From contig LR746268.1 in assembly GCA_902729315.2 (NCBI GenBank), positions 5,811,501 through 5,875,500 of the forward strand: 64,000 nucleotides of DNA, in the 5' to 3' direction. Positions within the stretch are counted from its first letter, which is position 1. Each line of letters opens with the position of its first letter. Below are positions 27,971-39,773 of the stretch, piece after piece. Made by a program: the position numbers and the translations under genes. Under the pieces are notes generated by a model. That model was given only the letters and a program-made list of their open reading frames with translations. It did not search any database and was not told the origin of the DNA. Origin of the DNA: Spirodela intermedia (lineage: Eukaryota; Streptophyta; Magnoliopsida; Alismatales; Araceae).

Positions 27971-30900
27971 CTCCGGTGTAGGGGTGGGAAGTGTGGGGCG
28001 ATTCCTACCCAACTCAGGGGAAATATGATTTCTTCTTCTGCGGGCGGGAGATGTTATTGTCAGCCCCTCACGCACCGTCCATGGTCGGAGGGAGAACAAG
28101 ATGCCGGTTGGTCGACGGAAGGTTAATGCCGAGAGAACGCCTGGAGCGGTGGCGGCTGAAAAGGGAAGATACCGACCAGAGTTATCGCACGAGGACAATG
28201 ACGACGCCGAGTTTCTCGGCGGCACCTAAACTCTTCTTGGCGGGCGGCGGATGACGATGACGATAACGACTCTCTCCCTCTCCCTCTTATTGGACTGATA
28301 AGATAATTCTTATTGGACCCACGAAAAAAACAATCACCTTGGGCGATATAACTCGGTGCAAAAGGATCCACAGTGGGGTCTGTATGAGCCAAATTCCTCT
28401 GTTCCCCAGGCGTCATCAATCCCTAAGAGAGAGGTTGGTAGTTGCAGAGGATCAAAACTAAGAGAGAGTTTGCTCATCCAGTATGATGAAAAACATTTCC
28501 TTCTAACTTGTGGAAGTGCTAAAAAGAAAGGCTCCACTAGATTTGGTATTCCTAGAGAGAGAAACTACCCCGGCCTCACAAGATTGCCAGAAAAGTTCCA
28601 GATATTCGTCACTAGTCCACCAAAAAACCATCTTCTCCATCTTCTCAAGCAATGCATTGGGTTTTCGTGATTAATTTTTCATCGGGATCATATGCAATTA
28701 CTTGCAGTTCAAAACTTGTATTTTCTTTGTCTCGTCCATGTTTGTAACTCTTGTGTAACATATACCGCAATATTTAAATATTTTTTATATTTTCCTGAAA
28801 AATTTCCTGTATAATATGTATCAAAAGATCTTCAAATCATTCGATTGAATCTACCGCACTGAGCCCATCATTAATTAGATAGAGATTAGAGAACAACTGA
28901 CTCCCAGGCCTGGATATGGATGTAGGGTTGGTGTTAGATGACATGGGAGGTGCCTATGATTGCCTGGAGGTGCCGACGCCGAGTACCCACTTACTCCTTC
29001 AGCTAACACGAGGAAACAAGAGATGTGATCAAACGAAGGGAAGCTTATTCACTGTGGAAGGATCTACATTGGTGTTAGCCAGATTCTGCGTCTCGCTCGT
29101 CAGGGAACACCCTCCATCTCTTCTGGTGCTCCATTGGAGACTCTCCAACACAGAGGAGCTGCCATTTGGTACGTCTCGTGTGCAGCTGTGCACACGACGT
29201 GGCTGCCCGAGTATTCTGCTGTGGAGTAATTGGCGGAGGTCTCTGTGTGAGTTTTATATGGAGTTAGATGCGTAGGGGGGCAGTGCCTGTTGTTGCATGG
29301 TGGTGCCATTTGAGGGTTGAATGACGCCATGAACAGTGATCAGGCGACGGGTGGCGTGCAGAGGTTGAGGGCAACGCCATTTACTCCCCGTTCCGCCCAC
29401 ATGAGCCGCCGGGACCTCGTCGTCGCCGGCTTCCCGAGGTGACACCCGGCCCACCGCCGTCTTTTGGATGGCATCGGATTGGAAGCGGGGAGGAGGAGGC
29501 TGTACAACGCCTGCCTTTATAAAATTCTCTCGGCGAACTGCGAGGTAGCGAGAGACAGAGAGAGATGAGAAAGCTATAAAGAGGATGATGACCGATGGGG
29601 GGGACCATGGGCGGGGGGGCATCCATCTCTCGTTCTGGGAAAAGAGGACATAATATCTTAATTGGGGAAAGGTTATCGACGCGCTGGAAATGAAGACGCC
29701 GGCGGCCTACGTGATTCTCGCCGGAGAGGGAGGGGCGATGGGGTGGTGTTCGTCGCTTCCTCTCTCGAGGATGACGGGTACATTAGTTAATTAAGGGTTA
29801 GGCCTAGACATGGGTCGTCGCCGACGCAAAGAACTCATCCTGATAGATTACTCGTACGAGCTTGTCCCACTGCCACCATCTTCCCTCCTCCTCCTCCTCT
29901 CTCTCTCTCTTTCTCTCTCTCAAGATTTCTTCACCTCGCTCAATAATTCTCTCTCCCTTGCTCCTTCCCTCCCTCGGTGGGACAAGGTGAGGCACCACTA
30001 TTTTCATCGATAACGATGTCACTCTCTCCGTGCACCGTAATGGGAAACAAAACTACCAACCAATAAGACGCCAGAAAGTCTTTCTAACTGGACTCCCATC
30101 CACTAGAAATAGTACTCTAATCAATGGCTTTCCTTAGCCCTTTGAACTTGTCAACGGGAGTATCTTTAAAATTTTGTTTTATCAATAATTAAATATTTCC
30201 ATAAAGTAGATAATATCTTCAATTAAAGGCTGACATGCGAACACGCGGTTGTCATCGCTGAGAAAAGTGATGCCGTGGTTGCTTCGTCAGGAGAAGAAGA
30301 AGACAGAGATCAGACTATCGCGTAGGTTGGGCGTCGCTGTATATCGCGGCTGCTTCAACTCAGATCATCTGCTACCGCTTGACTTTCCACGGAGGGACCT
30401 GCTCCACTTCATCATCTCCCCGCCATTTGTGACTGCATTACGGCCGCGAACTGGCGCCATGCTCTCCCTCCGAATACGCGGCATCGCTTCAGACGTCGTC
30501 CGCCCATCTTAAATCAAATGATAATGATTGAGGAAATTCCGCATACCTACTATATTATTTAACCATGCTCCCTCTCTGTATGTCACTCTCTCTCGGTGCC
30601 TCCTGCCTGTCATTTTTTTTCTTCTTAATTTGAGTTCATTTCGCCGCGGATTCCATTGGTTGACCTTTCACTAACATATCAGAGAAAGGACGGAGAAGAA
30701 CAGCAAGGTCAACTCGGCATTTCTCTCCGAGGTCGGCAGTTGCCCCCGTCCTTCCACGTCTCGCGAGAAAATGCGAGCTCCACGTAAGCGGTGGGCCCAA
30801 TCGGAAGAGGTCCGCCGCGCCGCAAAAGCTTATTAATCTTGCCGTCACATCCATGGATTTGGCGGCCGCCGTCATGCGTGCTACACGACCGGGAAGATGT

Positions 30901-32272
30901 TGGACGGAGGACGGCGGTTGATGAACAAAGTGATGCTTATTATTTAATCGGCATCATGAAGCCTACCGGTACTTCAGCGCCCCCCTGTTATGGTCCAGCA
31001 GCGTGAGTTGCATGGGTCTTGGAATTAAGCAGAGTTGTGTGTGGGTCTTTTTGGAACACAAGCGAGAGAGAGAGAGAGAGAGAGTTGTAGTTGACTTTAC
31101 AAGCGCTACTGGGTCAACCCATGTCCGCGCAAACACTCGATGTCCGTTCCCCTTACAGTCGCACTGACATCCACTATGGAATCTTCAATTGAGATTTAGA
31201 AGAAAATGAAGCAACTAAGCCGATTGAATAATGTGCACGCAAGCAACGATGATGCCACAACAAAGACTATCCCTTCGATCTTTCCTATCGCCCAAGATGT
31301 CGACATCGAGAGGGAAGAACTAAAATATCTAGAGATCAAAGTAAATGACGGTAGAGAAGTCTATAAACCGGCTCATCTTGACGTTCCGAAACCACAAGGA
31401 CTACGCGATGGGTTGTCGTGCAAAGCCCAAGGAGTTTCCTTCTTTGACGAGGCAAGAAGTTCCTGAATAAGGTGAAGAAGGCATCCCTGAGAAGAACAGC
31501 CGTGATATTTTACCTCCTTATGGATGGCTACTGTTCAATCAACAGTGCTAAGAGTATCACTTCATTTAAATATGGAGTAGGTAGCTGCTGTATGGATTGA
31601 TTAATCAAAAAGCGGTAAATATGATTTTCTAATATCCGTGGACATTTTAATTGCACCACGGCGAGTTATCATGGCAATCAACCTAATTCCTGCTATAGGA
31701 AGGGATTGCGGCTTTTCATGTGAAAACAAGACGCAAGGCTTTAACCTCTCTATAAGTTGGGATCGTGATCTACAGTGATGCTGGACTTTCACACCGCGTT
31801 TAATTGAGACAAAGACAAGGGCAATGGACAAAATCGATGACGGTAAAAGTTGTACTGGTGTGAACCGATCTATTATTACGCTCGGTTAGACTAGGAATCG
31901 CACATGAAGTCATGTGCGGAAAGGGTTACACCTTGGCTTCCTTCTTTCCCTTTCTTTGTAGCCCTAATAATGCATGCCAAATACTATCTCTTATAGAGAA
32001 CCCAGTCCATTTACAGAGCATCAAGGTTCAGGAGAAACTGTCTTCAGAAGAAGCCGTCTGATATCCTCAATCTTTAGTGTAGGTGCCATATCCCGGATCA
32101 GTCGATGTGGGTATGTCTCTGTGTATATAAATTAACATATATAATCTCGGGAGCCGTCGGGATGGAGAAAAAGAAGAGATAGGTCTGCATGACGATCTAT
32201 ACCCTAGAAGAATATTACTTTACAAGGACGAGGAGATGGCTCCTTTGGATGAATGAGACAGTTAATGCTACC
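27971..32272. other. Gene-poor intergenic region
   Basis: Left end is the TGD3 5' region, with two ATTGG (CCAAT-box) elements near 28285-28320. The rest holds scattered pyrimidine-rich tracts (around 29880-29960), a GA microsatellite, and unplaced sequence. An 86-codon frame at 31206-31466 and a 119-codon frame at 28916-29275 (both plus) have no recognisable family or splice context. The final 200 bp should include the phospholipase 3' UTR. No gene is supported. Confidence 0.5.
31063..31084. repeat. (GA)11 microsatellite
   Basis: Pure GA dinucleotide run in the gene-poor region between TGD3 and the phospholipase. Confidence 0.85.
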
Positions 32273-33592
32273 TCAAATCCCCAGAGACTGCATCAGGTTG
32301 CCCATATTGACGGCGGCCTCGTGCCAAAGTTTCGCATCGAACTTGCAGGAGCTCAATAATCTAATGGCTTTGAGGAGGAAGTCATCCTCTTCCTCCTGAA
32401 CCTGCATCACGTCTGGGCACCGCAGTAACCTTATGTAGGCCTCCAGGTCGTGGACGCAGGCGGGGTCCCTCATCCTGAAGAAATCCAGAGCCAGCTCGAC
32501 CCCGACGTGGGCATAACAGGAGCAGCTCCATGGGAGTTCGTGCTTAGCGCACCAAGCCCTCATGTTCTCGTTAAGGAAGACACCCGGCAACTTAGTGACC
32601 GGGTCATTGACGTTCACAATTCGGAGGACCTTTAGGCCGAGCTCCTCGCACCTCGCCTTGAAGTCGGCGTTCCCCACCCTTGGGCCTGCGAAGGAGTAGA
32701 CGGTGGTGGGGATGCCCTGGTTCAGGCCGAGCTCGGCGATGTCGTAGCCGGCGAGGATCGCCAGGGAGCTGCCCATGCTGTGCCCTGAAAAGGTGATACT
32801 CAGTTCCTCCCCTCTGTGTTTGGTGATGAGCCTGGAGAGCTCCGAGAGGAGCTGTTCCCTGCAGCTATCCATGCCGAATCTGCTTGTGCTATCGTCGGAC
32901 GTGTACATACTGAGGAAGCCCACCTCAACTTTGACCTCCGGACGGGGCTCGTGTGGGTCAAGCCTGGCGGGGGTGAGGGAGCTCATGAGATTAGCGATCC
33001 ACTCGGACCCGGTCACCGTTCCCCGGAAGGTGATCAGCACGTCCCGGCGGCCCAACCGCTGTGTTTCCTCCTCGGAAGAGACAGCCACGTAACCCATCCA
33101 GCGGCTGCAGCATGCCGTGTGATGCATGGGGAAGACGATATCGGGGGTCGCGTAGATGTACTTGGTGACCTCGTAGCCCGACCTCTCCATCCCCAGCTCC
33201 CTCATCAGGCTCTTCTTTCCGTACTTGCAGTTGAGGTAGCGCTTGGAGGTGGGGTCGAGGTCGAAGGCTTTGTAGCAGGCGTTGACGAACTCGCCGTAGC
33301 GGACCACCTCGTCGCGGAGGAGAGGATGGAGAGGTGCTACCAGGTCTTGCCAGTCGTTGGAGCCTTGGATCTCCCTCCACACCCGCGCCAGGCTTGGTTT
33401 CGCTTGGCACGCGGCCGCTGCCACCGCCGCGGCGACCCGTCTGGTTGCCGCTGCGCGAGCGGCTGAGGACGCGCTGTGCGAGGAGGCGCTCGCTCTCACG
33501 GCCGCGTGCCCGGTGATGGCGGAGTTGCCGAATCCTCCCTGTCGCCGGATTTGCCGAGTGTAGTGGAATGATGAGGAGATCCTCGTAGCCAT
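32273..33592 (-). CDS. Class I phospholipase A1, Ibeta2-like, plastid-targeted
   Basis: Alpha/beta-hydrolase of the DAD1-like PLA1 class I family, which removes sn-1 acyl chains from phospho- or galactolipids, usually in plastids; some members feed jasmonate synthesis. Single exon, 439 aa from the ATG at 33592. The Ser/Arg/Ala-rich N-terminus looks like a transit peptide. The lipase core starts at WREIQGSNDWQDL. The nucleophile elbow GHSMG has Ser272. Asp330 (NDPVTKLPG) and His381 (CVHDLEAY) complete the triad. The block ANLMSSLTPAR and the Cys-rich ELPWSCSCYAHVG are typical of the Ibeta subgroup. An in-frame ATG at 33679 would give 468 aa, but a TATATAC element abuts it, so it is probably untranscribed. 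The coding region is strongly GC-rich, and long antisense frames over it are shadows. Substrate and products cannot be told from sequence. Confidence 0.92.
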   Translation of the reverse strand: MATRISSSFHYTRQIRRQGGFGNSAITGHAAVRASASSHSASSAARAAATRRVAAAVAAAACQAKPSLARVWREIQGSNDWQDLVAPLHPLLRDEVVRYGEFVNACYKAFDLDPTSKRYLNCKYGKKSLMRELGMERSGYEVTKYIYATPDIVFPMHHTACCSRWMGYVAVSSEEETQRLGRRDVLITFRGTVTGSEWIANLMSSLTPARLDPHEPRPEVKVEVGFLSMYTSDDSTSRFGMDSCREQLLSELSRLITKHRGEELSITFSGHSMGSSLAILAGYDIAELGLNQGIPTTVYSFAGPRVGNADFKARCEELGLKVLRIVNVNDPVTKLPGVFLNENMRAWCAKHELPWSCSCYAHVGVELALDFFRMRDPACVHDLEAYIRLLRCPDVMQVQEEEDDFLLKAIRLLSSCKFDAKLWHEAAVNMGNLMQSLGI

Positions 33593-33679
33593 CCTCCGCA
33601 GAGAATTGAGGGGGTGGGAGGAAGCGGACCAATAAATGCTTTTTCTGGGATCGAGGAATGGAAGAGATGTTCGATACAT

Positions 33680-33686
33680 GTATATA
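33680..33686 (-). promoter_or_regulatory. Probable TATA box of the phospholipase gene
   Basis: The minus strand reads TATATAC directly before the most upstream in-frame ATG (33677-33679). Transcription about 30 nt downstream would begin inside that frame and leave the ATG at 33592 as the first usable start. The same bases read TATATAAAG on the plus strand, so direction is not certain. Confidence 0.4.
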
Positions 33687-35087
33687 AAGGGCCAGAGAGC
33701 GAGAGAGGAGGAGAGTTTGGATCGGGGGTTTTGGGTGGGGGGGTTGAATTGAGTAGCAACCGTGGGACGCTGTCAGGCTCTGGCTTTAGGGATCACAACG
33801 AAATTCCATAAAGGACAATTGCCCAAGTGAGAGCAAGAGAGAGGAAAGGCAAGCATGTTCGGCGAGGGGCTTGAGGGGTTTGACCGGCAATAGGCTATCT
33901 CTTAGTCGTTGGTCGGTTACGCGGTCGTGACTCTCCGGCGCACCCGAATCGCCCGCCCATGCTAAACATCTACGTCACTTGATGGACAAAAAGAAGCTCC
34001 AGCACTCGATGAGAAAATCCAAAGGGGGAGAGAGAGAGACTTTCGTGGCGCTTACACGTCACCCCCATAGGAACAGACAATCATTTAGGGCTACGGGAGA
34101 GAGTTCGACGCGTCTCCTAACAGCGGACGGTGGTCTTCTCCTCTTCGATCCTTTCTTTTCCATTCATATTTGCATCAGCCACTATCAACCCCGGTTTGCT
34201 GCCCGTCGCGACATATCACGCCAACATTGGGCACTAGACGATTCCATGTGGTGAAGATGCAGTTGCGGGTCCTGATCCTCCTACATGGGAAACCAGAGGA
34301 CGAAGGATAGAGACGAGAAGTATTCCATGGCGGGAAAACAACACGATCCTCCGTTGACCTACGCAACCTGATTTCACCAGATCATTCCCGTAGACCTCTC
34401 CCACCAATATTTTATACGTAGGATGCCCCTCTGCACCCGCGCGAGGAAGGTGAGCCTTTCACTTTTTGTAGGAGGAATACGATGATGTGCCTATTCGCTC
34501 TCGGATATACAACAGATAACGTCATGTGGGTGGGTGGCCAGATTTGAGGACGAGCTTCTCCCGGGTGCTCATGGGTTGCGTCGGAGGACTGGCGTTGTCG
34601 CAGCATGAGTCCGGCAGAAGCCCCCTTCCGGAACGGGAGGCGTTCTCCCTTCCCTGGCTTCCATCGCCTACTCCACTGAACCTAGACTACCGCGTTGAAT
34701 CCCAGAGCCCCCAAGCTTTTTGTGAACCGAGGACACTGAATTTCCCCTCTATAGAGTTTCATCCCATTGAGAGGAGAATACAGGTCTGGTTCCTCACCGG
34801 GGGGGTGTCTCTCTGTGGCTACGGTGGCCCCATCTCTGGTCTCTGCCAGACAATTCCGACGGCGATCCTTTTGACCGACACCTTAGCGTTTTGTTTCCCT
34901 GCGGTTAAGTGGCTCAATGATAGGGAAAGGACGCGATAGATGCTGCGGAAGCTCCGTGATATCTCCGAAGTGCCACGTTTATCCGATCGAGTGAGATGCA
35001 AGAGACGGCATTCTGTGTAATTGTCAGACGTTTCTTGTTCCCCAGGTCTAACAATTCAACAAGGCGCACCCCAGCAGCCTCTCCTCT

Positions 35088-35116
35088 CTCTCCCACCTTC
35101 TCTCTCTCTCACTCTC

Positions 35117-35152
<36 letters not shown>

Positions 35153-35258
35153 CCTTCCTCCCTCCCTCCCTCCATCTCTCTCACCCTCCCTCTCTCTCTC
35201 TCCCCCTCCCTCTCTCTCCCCCTCCCTCACTCCCTATCTCTTTCTCTCGTCTAGTGTA
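35088..35258. repeat. Pyrimidine-rich low-complexity tract
   Basis: About 170 bp of almost uninterrupted C and T on the plus strand, mixing CT, CTCC and CCCTCT units. It produces spurious Ser/Leu/Pro open frames in two phases. Confidence 0.9.
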
Positions 35259-35950
35259 TGCATACTGAGCGCGTGCACACACGTTTGTCTGTGATCTCTC
35301 GTATTCGAGCACACCTGGCTTCTTCACGGGAAGCCAACCTTAGAGAAAAAAAATGATTTTCTTTTTCGAAATAAGAAAACGCCGATTTTTGCATTTAATG
35401 ATTTTTTGGGTAAATATGATGAAGTAAAAGAAGAATACGGCACCTAGGAAATGAAGTTGGTCCCTACCCGCGGCGACGCACCGAGCTGTCAACACGTGAC
35501 CCTTCCCGCCTACCACGTCGGCGAGCGTGTGGTCTCATGATTCGACAGGTCTCAAGGGCGGGAGACGACCATCTCGCGAGAAAAAGATACACCTCTGGCG
35601 AAAACCTGGAGCGTCGCGTCTCGTTTCTTTTATTTTTCGCGTTTTTTTTGTTTTTCATGAGGAGAATATTCACGTTTCCCGTTGAAATTTCCCGTTGAAA
35701 TTTATAGCATCAGTAGTGACGCGAGCACGAGGAGTGCATGAATCGAAGATGACGTGCGCTGGTCGGTGATCCTCGCTCCGGCCACCGTCGTTGTCGGAAC
35801 GGATGACCGCTCAGATCATGCCCATGCATCTCTCTCTCTCTCTCTCTCTCTCTGACAAACACAGACGCGCGCACACTCACACACACTTCGTCCCCACTCT
35901 ATTGAGGACCCCTCCTCTCTCTGTCTGTCTCTCTCTCTGAGACTCGGCCC

Positions 35951-36235
35951 CCTTGTCCGTTGAGTTCTCTTCTCAGCCTCTCAGACTGCGTCCACCCTGT
36001 TCTGGTGAGGAGTTTGCTTGGCAGTATCTCTCTATCTCTCTCTCTTTCTCTCTCTGAGGCAAGGTCCCCGTTGTCCGTAGAATTCCCTTCTCAGTCTCCC
36101 ACAATGCGTCCACCCTGTCTGGTGAGTGGTTCGCTTCGCAGTACGTCTCTCTATCTGTCTCCGCGACTAGGTCCTCGCTGTCCGTTGAGGAGTTTTCTTC
36201 TCTCTTTCGCTCCCTCCCCCCTCCTCTCTCTATGG
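35951..36235. repeat. Degenerate tandem repeat, about 107-118 bp unit
   Basis: The anchor TGTCCGT recurs at 35954, 36072 and 36179. Copies 1 and 2 share TTCTCAGYCTC, TGCGTCCACCCTGT, CTGGTGAG and GCAGTA blocks and then a CT-rich tail. Copy 3 is partial. CT-rich sequence continues to about 36235. Confidence 0.7.
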
Positions 36236-38351
36236 ATGTAGGGGGCGTGCATCACGCCCGAGCACTGAGTCAGAGATATAATTACGTGGATATAAACGAG
36301 CCATGAAGCCTGGCGAAGAGTTTTCTGTGGTTGGCACCTGCCAAGAGCCTCCTGCACCAACGAACGATGTGACTACAAGTTTCATGCTTATACGAGACAT
36401 ACTTTCGTGGAACCTCGAGCAGCGACCCTCGAGGAAGACGTCTCCTCTCTCATCCCTGCATGCTATCCCTCTGGGAGAGAATGGGATGGCGAGAGGGCTC
36501 GGACAGGAGCAAAACCGCTGCGGAGTCATCGTCCGTTCACGTCGTAGGAGAGGGAAGCAGATTGACTTCTGTGGAGCATTTGAAAGCTGCTCGGATGGAC
36601 GAAACGAATCCACGGGGATGCAAAGTAGAGTATTTCTGTAGTTTGACAATATCCTCCGACAGTAGTAGCCGATTCACCGAAATCATTGACGGGGGGGAAA
36701 GTACAGTTGATCGCCAAACTGTTCACGTGTGAATCCTCTCTCAGCCCGTCGGTCAGACGTCCCCTTCTGAGTTCAGTATAATCAAGATTCTGTCAAGTGA
36801 TTACGAATTCAACTTCATCGATCGCCACTAGCTCCCGACCGATCACCACTCAGTGGGGAGTTCCTCGATTTCATCACCTCTAAGCACATAAATAACGAGG
36901 GAGTTTTTCATGGTATGTGAATAAGAAAACTCGTTTGAGCTAAGAGATATCCAACAAAAATGAATTATTATCGTGCCATTTAAGTAATCCTGAGAAACAA
37001 AAGAACCCATGAAGATAATCATGAGAAAGTGCGTCCCATTTATAGACGAGCCTTGTGTCGATTTGGATGACGCAATAGCATAGAGGGTCTGATAGGCCAA
37101 AGGCCATGATTGCTGAATCATAAAGGGGAAAGACCCGAAGCTCTAACATTTTAGGATGTTATTAGATTGAAACAATGAATAAGACTGATAATCATGTGAC
37201 TTTACTCATTCTTTTTCATGCGAGGCTACTCTCGCTCTTACTTCGTCTCTCTTCCTGTGATCGCCCACGTCAGTTGATCTCCAAACTATCACTATTCTTC
37301 ATTCCCTGTGCGGTTCCTCCCATTCGTGAGGTAACCGAGTCGTTTTGCCTTCTGTATGGGAGGGGGGGATTTCTCCAACACGATCTGATTTGACTCGGAT
37401 GTCAACTAGAGAATGGAAAACTCTTGTTGGCCTTTACCTGTTTCAAGGGGGCATGTAGATAGATTTTTATCGTGCTAGACGAATGTATCTTCGCTCTATC
37501 TAATATAGGGGTCATTATAAGAATAATTACTAGGAAAGAAAAATTAGAGTCGATTTACTACGTATCATAATCAACTCAGGTTTGGAATTAAAACTTCTTT
37601 GCCCAACTGGCAGAGAAAATGGCTTCTGCCATTGAGTTTCCTGGCTTTTCGTAGACCGAAAGGCCACTGATGGAGACATGCAGATCACGACGTGATCTTT
37701 GAGGCCAAACCTACATGAACTGGGTTGAGAAGGATGGCTCTGGGTAAAAGGGGAGTCTTAAACCAGAGTTCATCATCTCTCTTGTCATGATTGTAAAGGT
37801 TCACCAAAGGTTGTTTCTAACTAGCTTGTTCATGGGTCAGCTAGGCCCTAAAACCTTGGCCCGGGCTTCTTGGAGGTAGCCTGCAGACATCAATTCATTA
37901 GGTCAACATAGAGGCTTTCTCTAGGAAGTAAATGGGCCTGGATCAGATTTGATGATGTTTGACCTGGAAGTTGGGTTGGGGCCATCTTCATAGAGGCCAG
38001 ACAAGAGCCTTTTTCTTGGGCTCTTATTGTGGCCCAATCCAGGCATGGTTGTCTCCATTGACTGATACCCGTGGTTTGATTCCTCCATCTACTGATAAAT
38101 CGGTCAACGTCGAGACCAAAGTTGGCTAGACTGTTGACACGTTGACTGTAGTGTCAAGGACGCAGCATGGCTGTTCTGAGCAACCAGTTTTGTGATATTG
38201 AACGAACGAAGGAAACAGAGCGATTAGCACTACCATGCAGATGAAGTTGACTTCATTTTCTTGGAGGGTTCATCAACTGTGGGTCACCGAGAGTCGCCGA
38301 GGTGGAGAGGTCAACCTATCAGGAAGGGTCATTCCAAGGATGCAATCTAGA

Positions 38352-39773
38352 CTAACCGGGGCGGCGGCAAGGAGGCAGCGGGGGGCCGCAGAGGCAGTCA
38401 TTGCCCGCAAAAGCCGACGCCGGGAGCTTCGTCGGCGGGAGACGCCCGCAGAGGTGGTTGTAGCTCACGTTGAGCCCCTTGATGCCGGCGGCCGCGGCGG
38501 GGACCTTACCGTAGACCAGGTTCCTCGACAAGTCAAGCTCTTGGAGCGTTTTGGGCAGTGGCAGTGCGGCCACGTCGAACTTGAGCTTGTTACCCGCCGC
38601 CCGGAAACCCAGCAGCATCTCAGTCCGGTTCAGCAGCTCCGCCGGGCTCCCAGTGATCTCGTTGCCGGAGAGATCGATGTAGTCGTAGAAATAGGTAGCC
38701 GCCGGCCTGAAGTCCTCCATCCTCATCTTGATCCCGCAGCCGGCGAGCTTGAGAGAGTAGATGATAGGAGAGGAGGAGACCCAGCGGGGGATCTTCCCCA
38801 GGTGGAAGTCGTTGTGGGAGAGATCGAGGGACTCGATCCCCTTCACCGCCATCCCCGGAAAAGGGTCGACGAGGGAGTTACCGGAGAGGTCGAGGTTGAA
38901 AATCTTGCTCAGGTTCCTGAAGCTCCCCGGTACTGGACCAGTCAGGCGGTTGCCGGAGAGGTCGAGAGTATCTAGCTTCGTGAAGCTCCCCAGGAAGGTG
39001 GGGATCTCCCCGGTCAGCCTGTTGTGACCTAACTCGAGGTAGGCGAGGTGGGGAGCAAGGGCGGCGAGAGATGGCGGGATAACGCCGACCAGGAGATTGT
39101 GGGAAAGCCTGAGAGTATACAGCTCCCTCAAAGGGGAAAGGTCGGGGATGGTGCCGGAGAGGCGGTTGTGGTCGAGGGCGAGGAAGGACAAGCTCTTGAG
39201 TCGACCCACCGGCGGAGGGACGCCGCCGGCGAGTTGGTTGCGGCTGAGGACGAGCTGGGTCAGCTTGGAGAGCCGCGTGATAGACCGGTGGATGGGCCCG
39301 GAGAATCGGTTCCCGGCGAGACTGAGCGCCCCGAGCCTGTCGGCGAGTCGGCTGAGGTCGGGGATGACCCCGGAGAGAGCGGCGTTCTCGATGTACAGGA
39401 ACTCGAGTTTAGGGAGGCGGAAGACGGCGGCGGGAAAGGGGCCGGTGAGGTTCTTGAGGTCGTGGAGGTAGAGGCCGGTGAGCTCGCCGGCAAGGGCGAG
39501 GGAGGGGGAGATGTGGCCGGAGAGGTAAGACTCGGGGATTTCGGGTCGGCCGTACAGGCTGAGCTCGGTGACTCGGGTCCCTTCCCTGCAGGTCACCCCG
39601 TTCCAGACGCAGCAGTCGGTTCCGCGCTTCCAGGAGGAGAGCAAGCCCGTTGGGTCGGCAGGGATTCCGGCCTTGAAGCCGAGCAGCCCCGCCTCGTCGT
39701 CGGGGTGGCATTTCCCCCCGCCAACTGGCCTCGAAACAAGGAGGAGAGGAAGAAGAAGAAGAAGAGTCTTCAT
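38352..39773 (-). CDS. Secreted leucine-rich repeat protein, DRT100/PGIP-like
   Basis: Extracellular LRR protein without kinase or transmembrane domain, 473 aa, single exon. A signal peptide (residues 1 to about 20, Leu-rich) leads into an LRRNT_2 cap (CHPDDEAGLLGFKAG, then DCCVWNGVTC). About ten plant-type extracellular repeats (LxxLxLxxNxLxGxIP) follow. A C-terminal cysteine cap (CLCGPPLPPC) closes the protein. Overall form matches the Arabidopsis At1g33590/At2g26380 group and is related to DRT100 and polygalacturonase inhibitors. The partner, a pathogen enzyme or a receptor kinase, cannot be predicted. Several N-glycosylation sequons (for example NLT, NLS, NRT, NVS) are present. Coding DNA is very GC-rich, so long antisense frames (for example 39048-39908 plus) are shadows. 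It starts only 250 bp past the XDH stop on the same strand. Confidence 0.9.
   Translation of the reverse strand: MKTLLLLLPLLLVSRPVGGGKCHPDDEAGLLGFKAGIPADPTGLLSSWKRGTDCCVWNGVTCREGTRVTELSLYGRPEIPESYLSGHISPSLALAGELTGLYLHDLKNLTGPFPAAVFRLPKLEFLYIENAALSGVIPDLSRLADRLGALSLAGNRFSGPIHRSITRLSKLTQLVLSRNQLAGGVPPPVGRLKSLSFLALDHNRLSGTIPDLSPLRELYTLRLSHNLLVGVIPPSLAALAPHLAYLELGHNRLTGEIPTFLGSFTKLDTLDLSGNRLTGPVPGSFRNLSKIFNLDLSGNSLVDPFPGMAVKGIESLDLSHNDFHLGKIPRWVSSSPIIYSLKLAGCGIKMRMEDFRPAATYFYDYIDLSGNEITGSPAELLNRTEMLLGFRAAGNKLKFDVAALPLPKTLQELDLSRNLVYGKVPAAAAGIKGLNVSYNHLCGRLPPTKLPASAFAGNDCLCGPPLPPCRRPG

Larger units (their letters stand above)
33687..38351. other. Gene-poor intergenic region between phospholipase and LRR gene
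   Basis: Left part is the phospholipase promoter. The middle holds a long pyrimidine tract, a (CT)n run at 35829-35853, and a degenerate tandem repeat. The right part (36250-38350) is unremarkable single-copy-looking sequence that should include LRR 3' UTR. Open frames are short and low in complexity. No gene is supported. Confidence 0.5.

Noticed and set aside
31206-31466. 86-codon plus-strand frame in the gene-poor region
   Set aside because: Reads like ordinary protein but has no recognised motif, splice context or neighbouring exon. Possibly a decayed fragment, not supportable.
31897-31916. Short palindrome CGCACATGA-AG-TCATGTGCG as a structured RNA or terminator
   Set aside because: Nine-bp arms alone are expected by chance in this length, and no flanking gene supports a role.
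32816-33466. 216-codon plus-strand frame opposite the phospholipase
   Set aside because: Antisense shadow of the GC-rich lipase frame.
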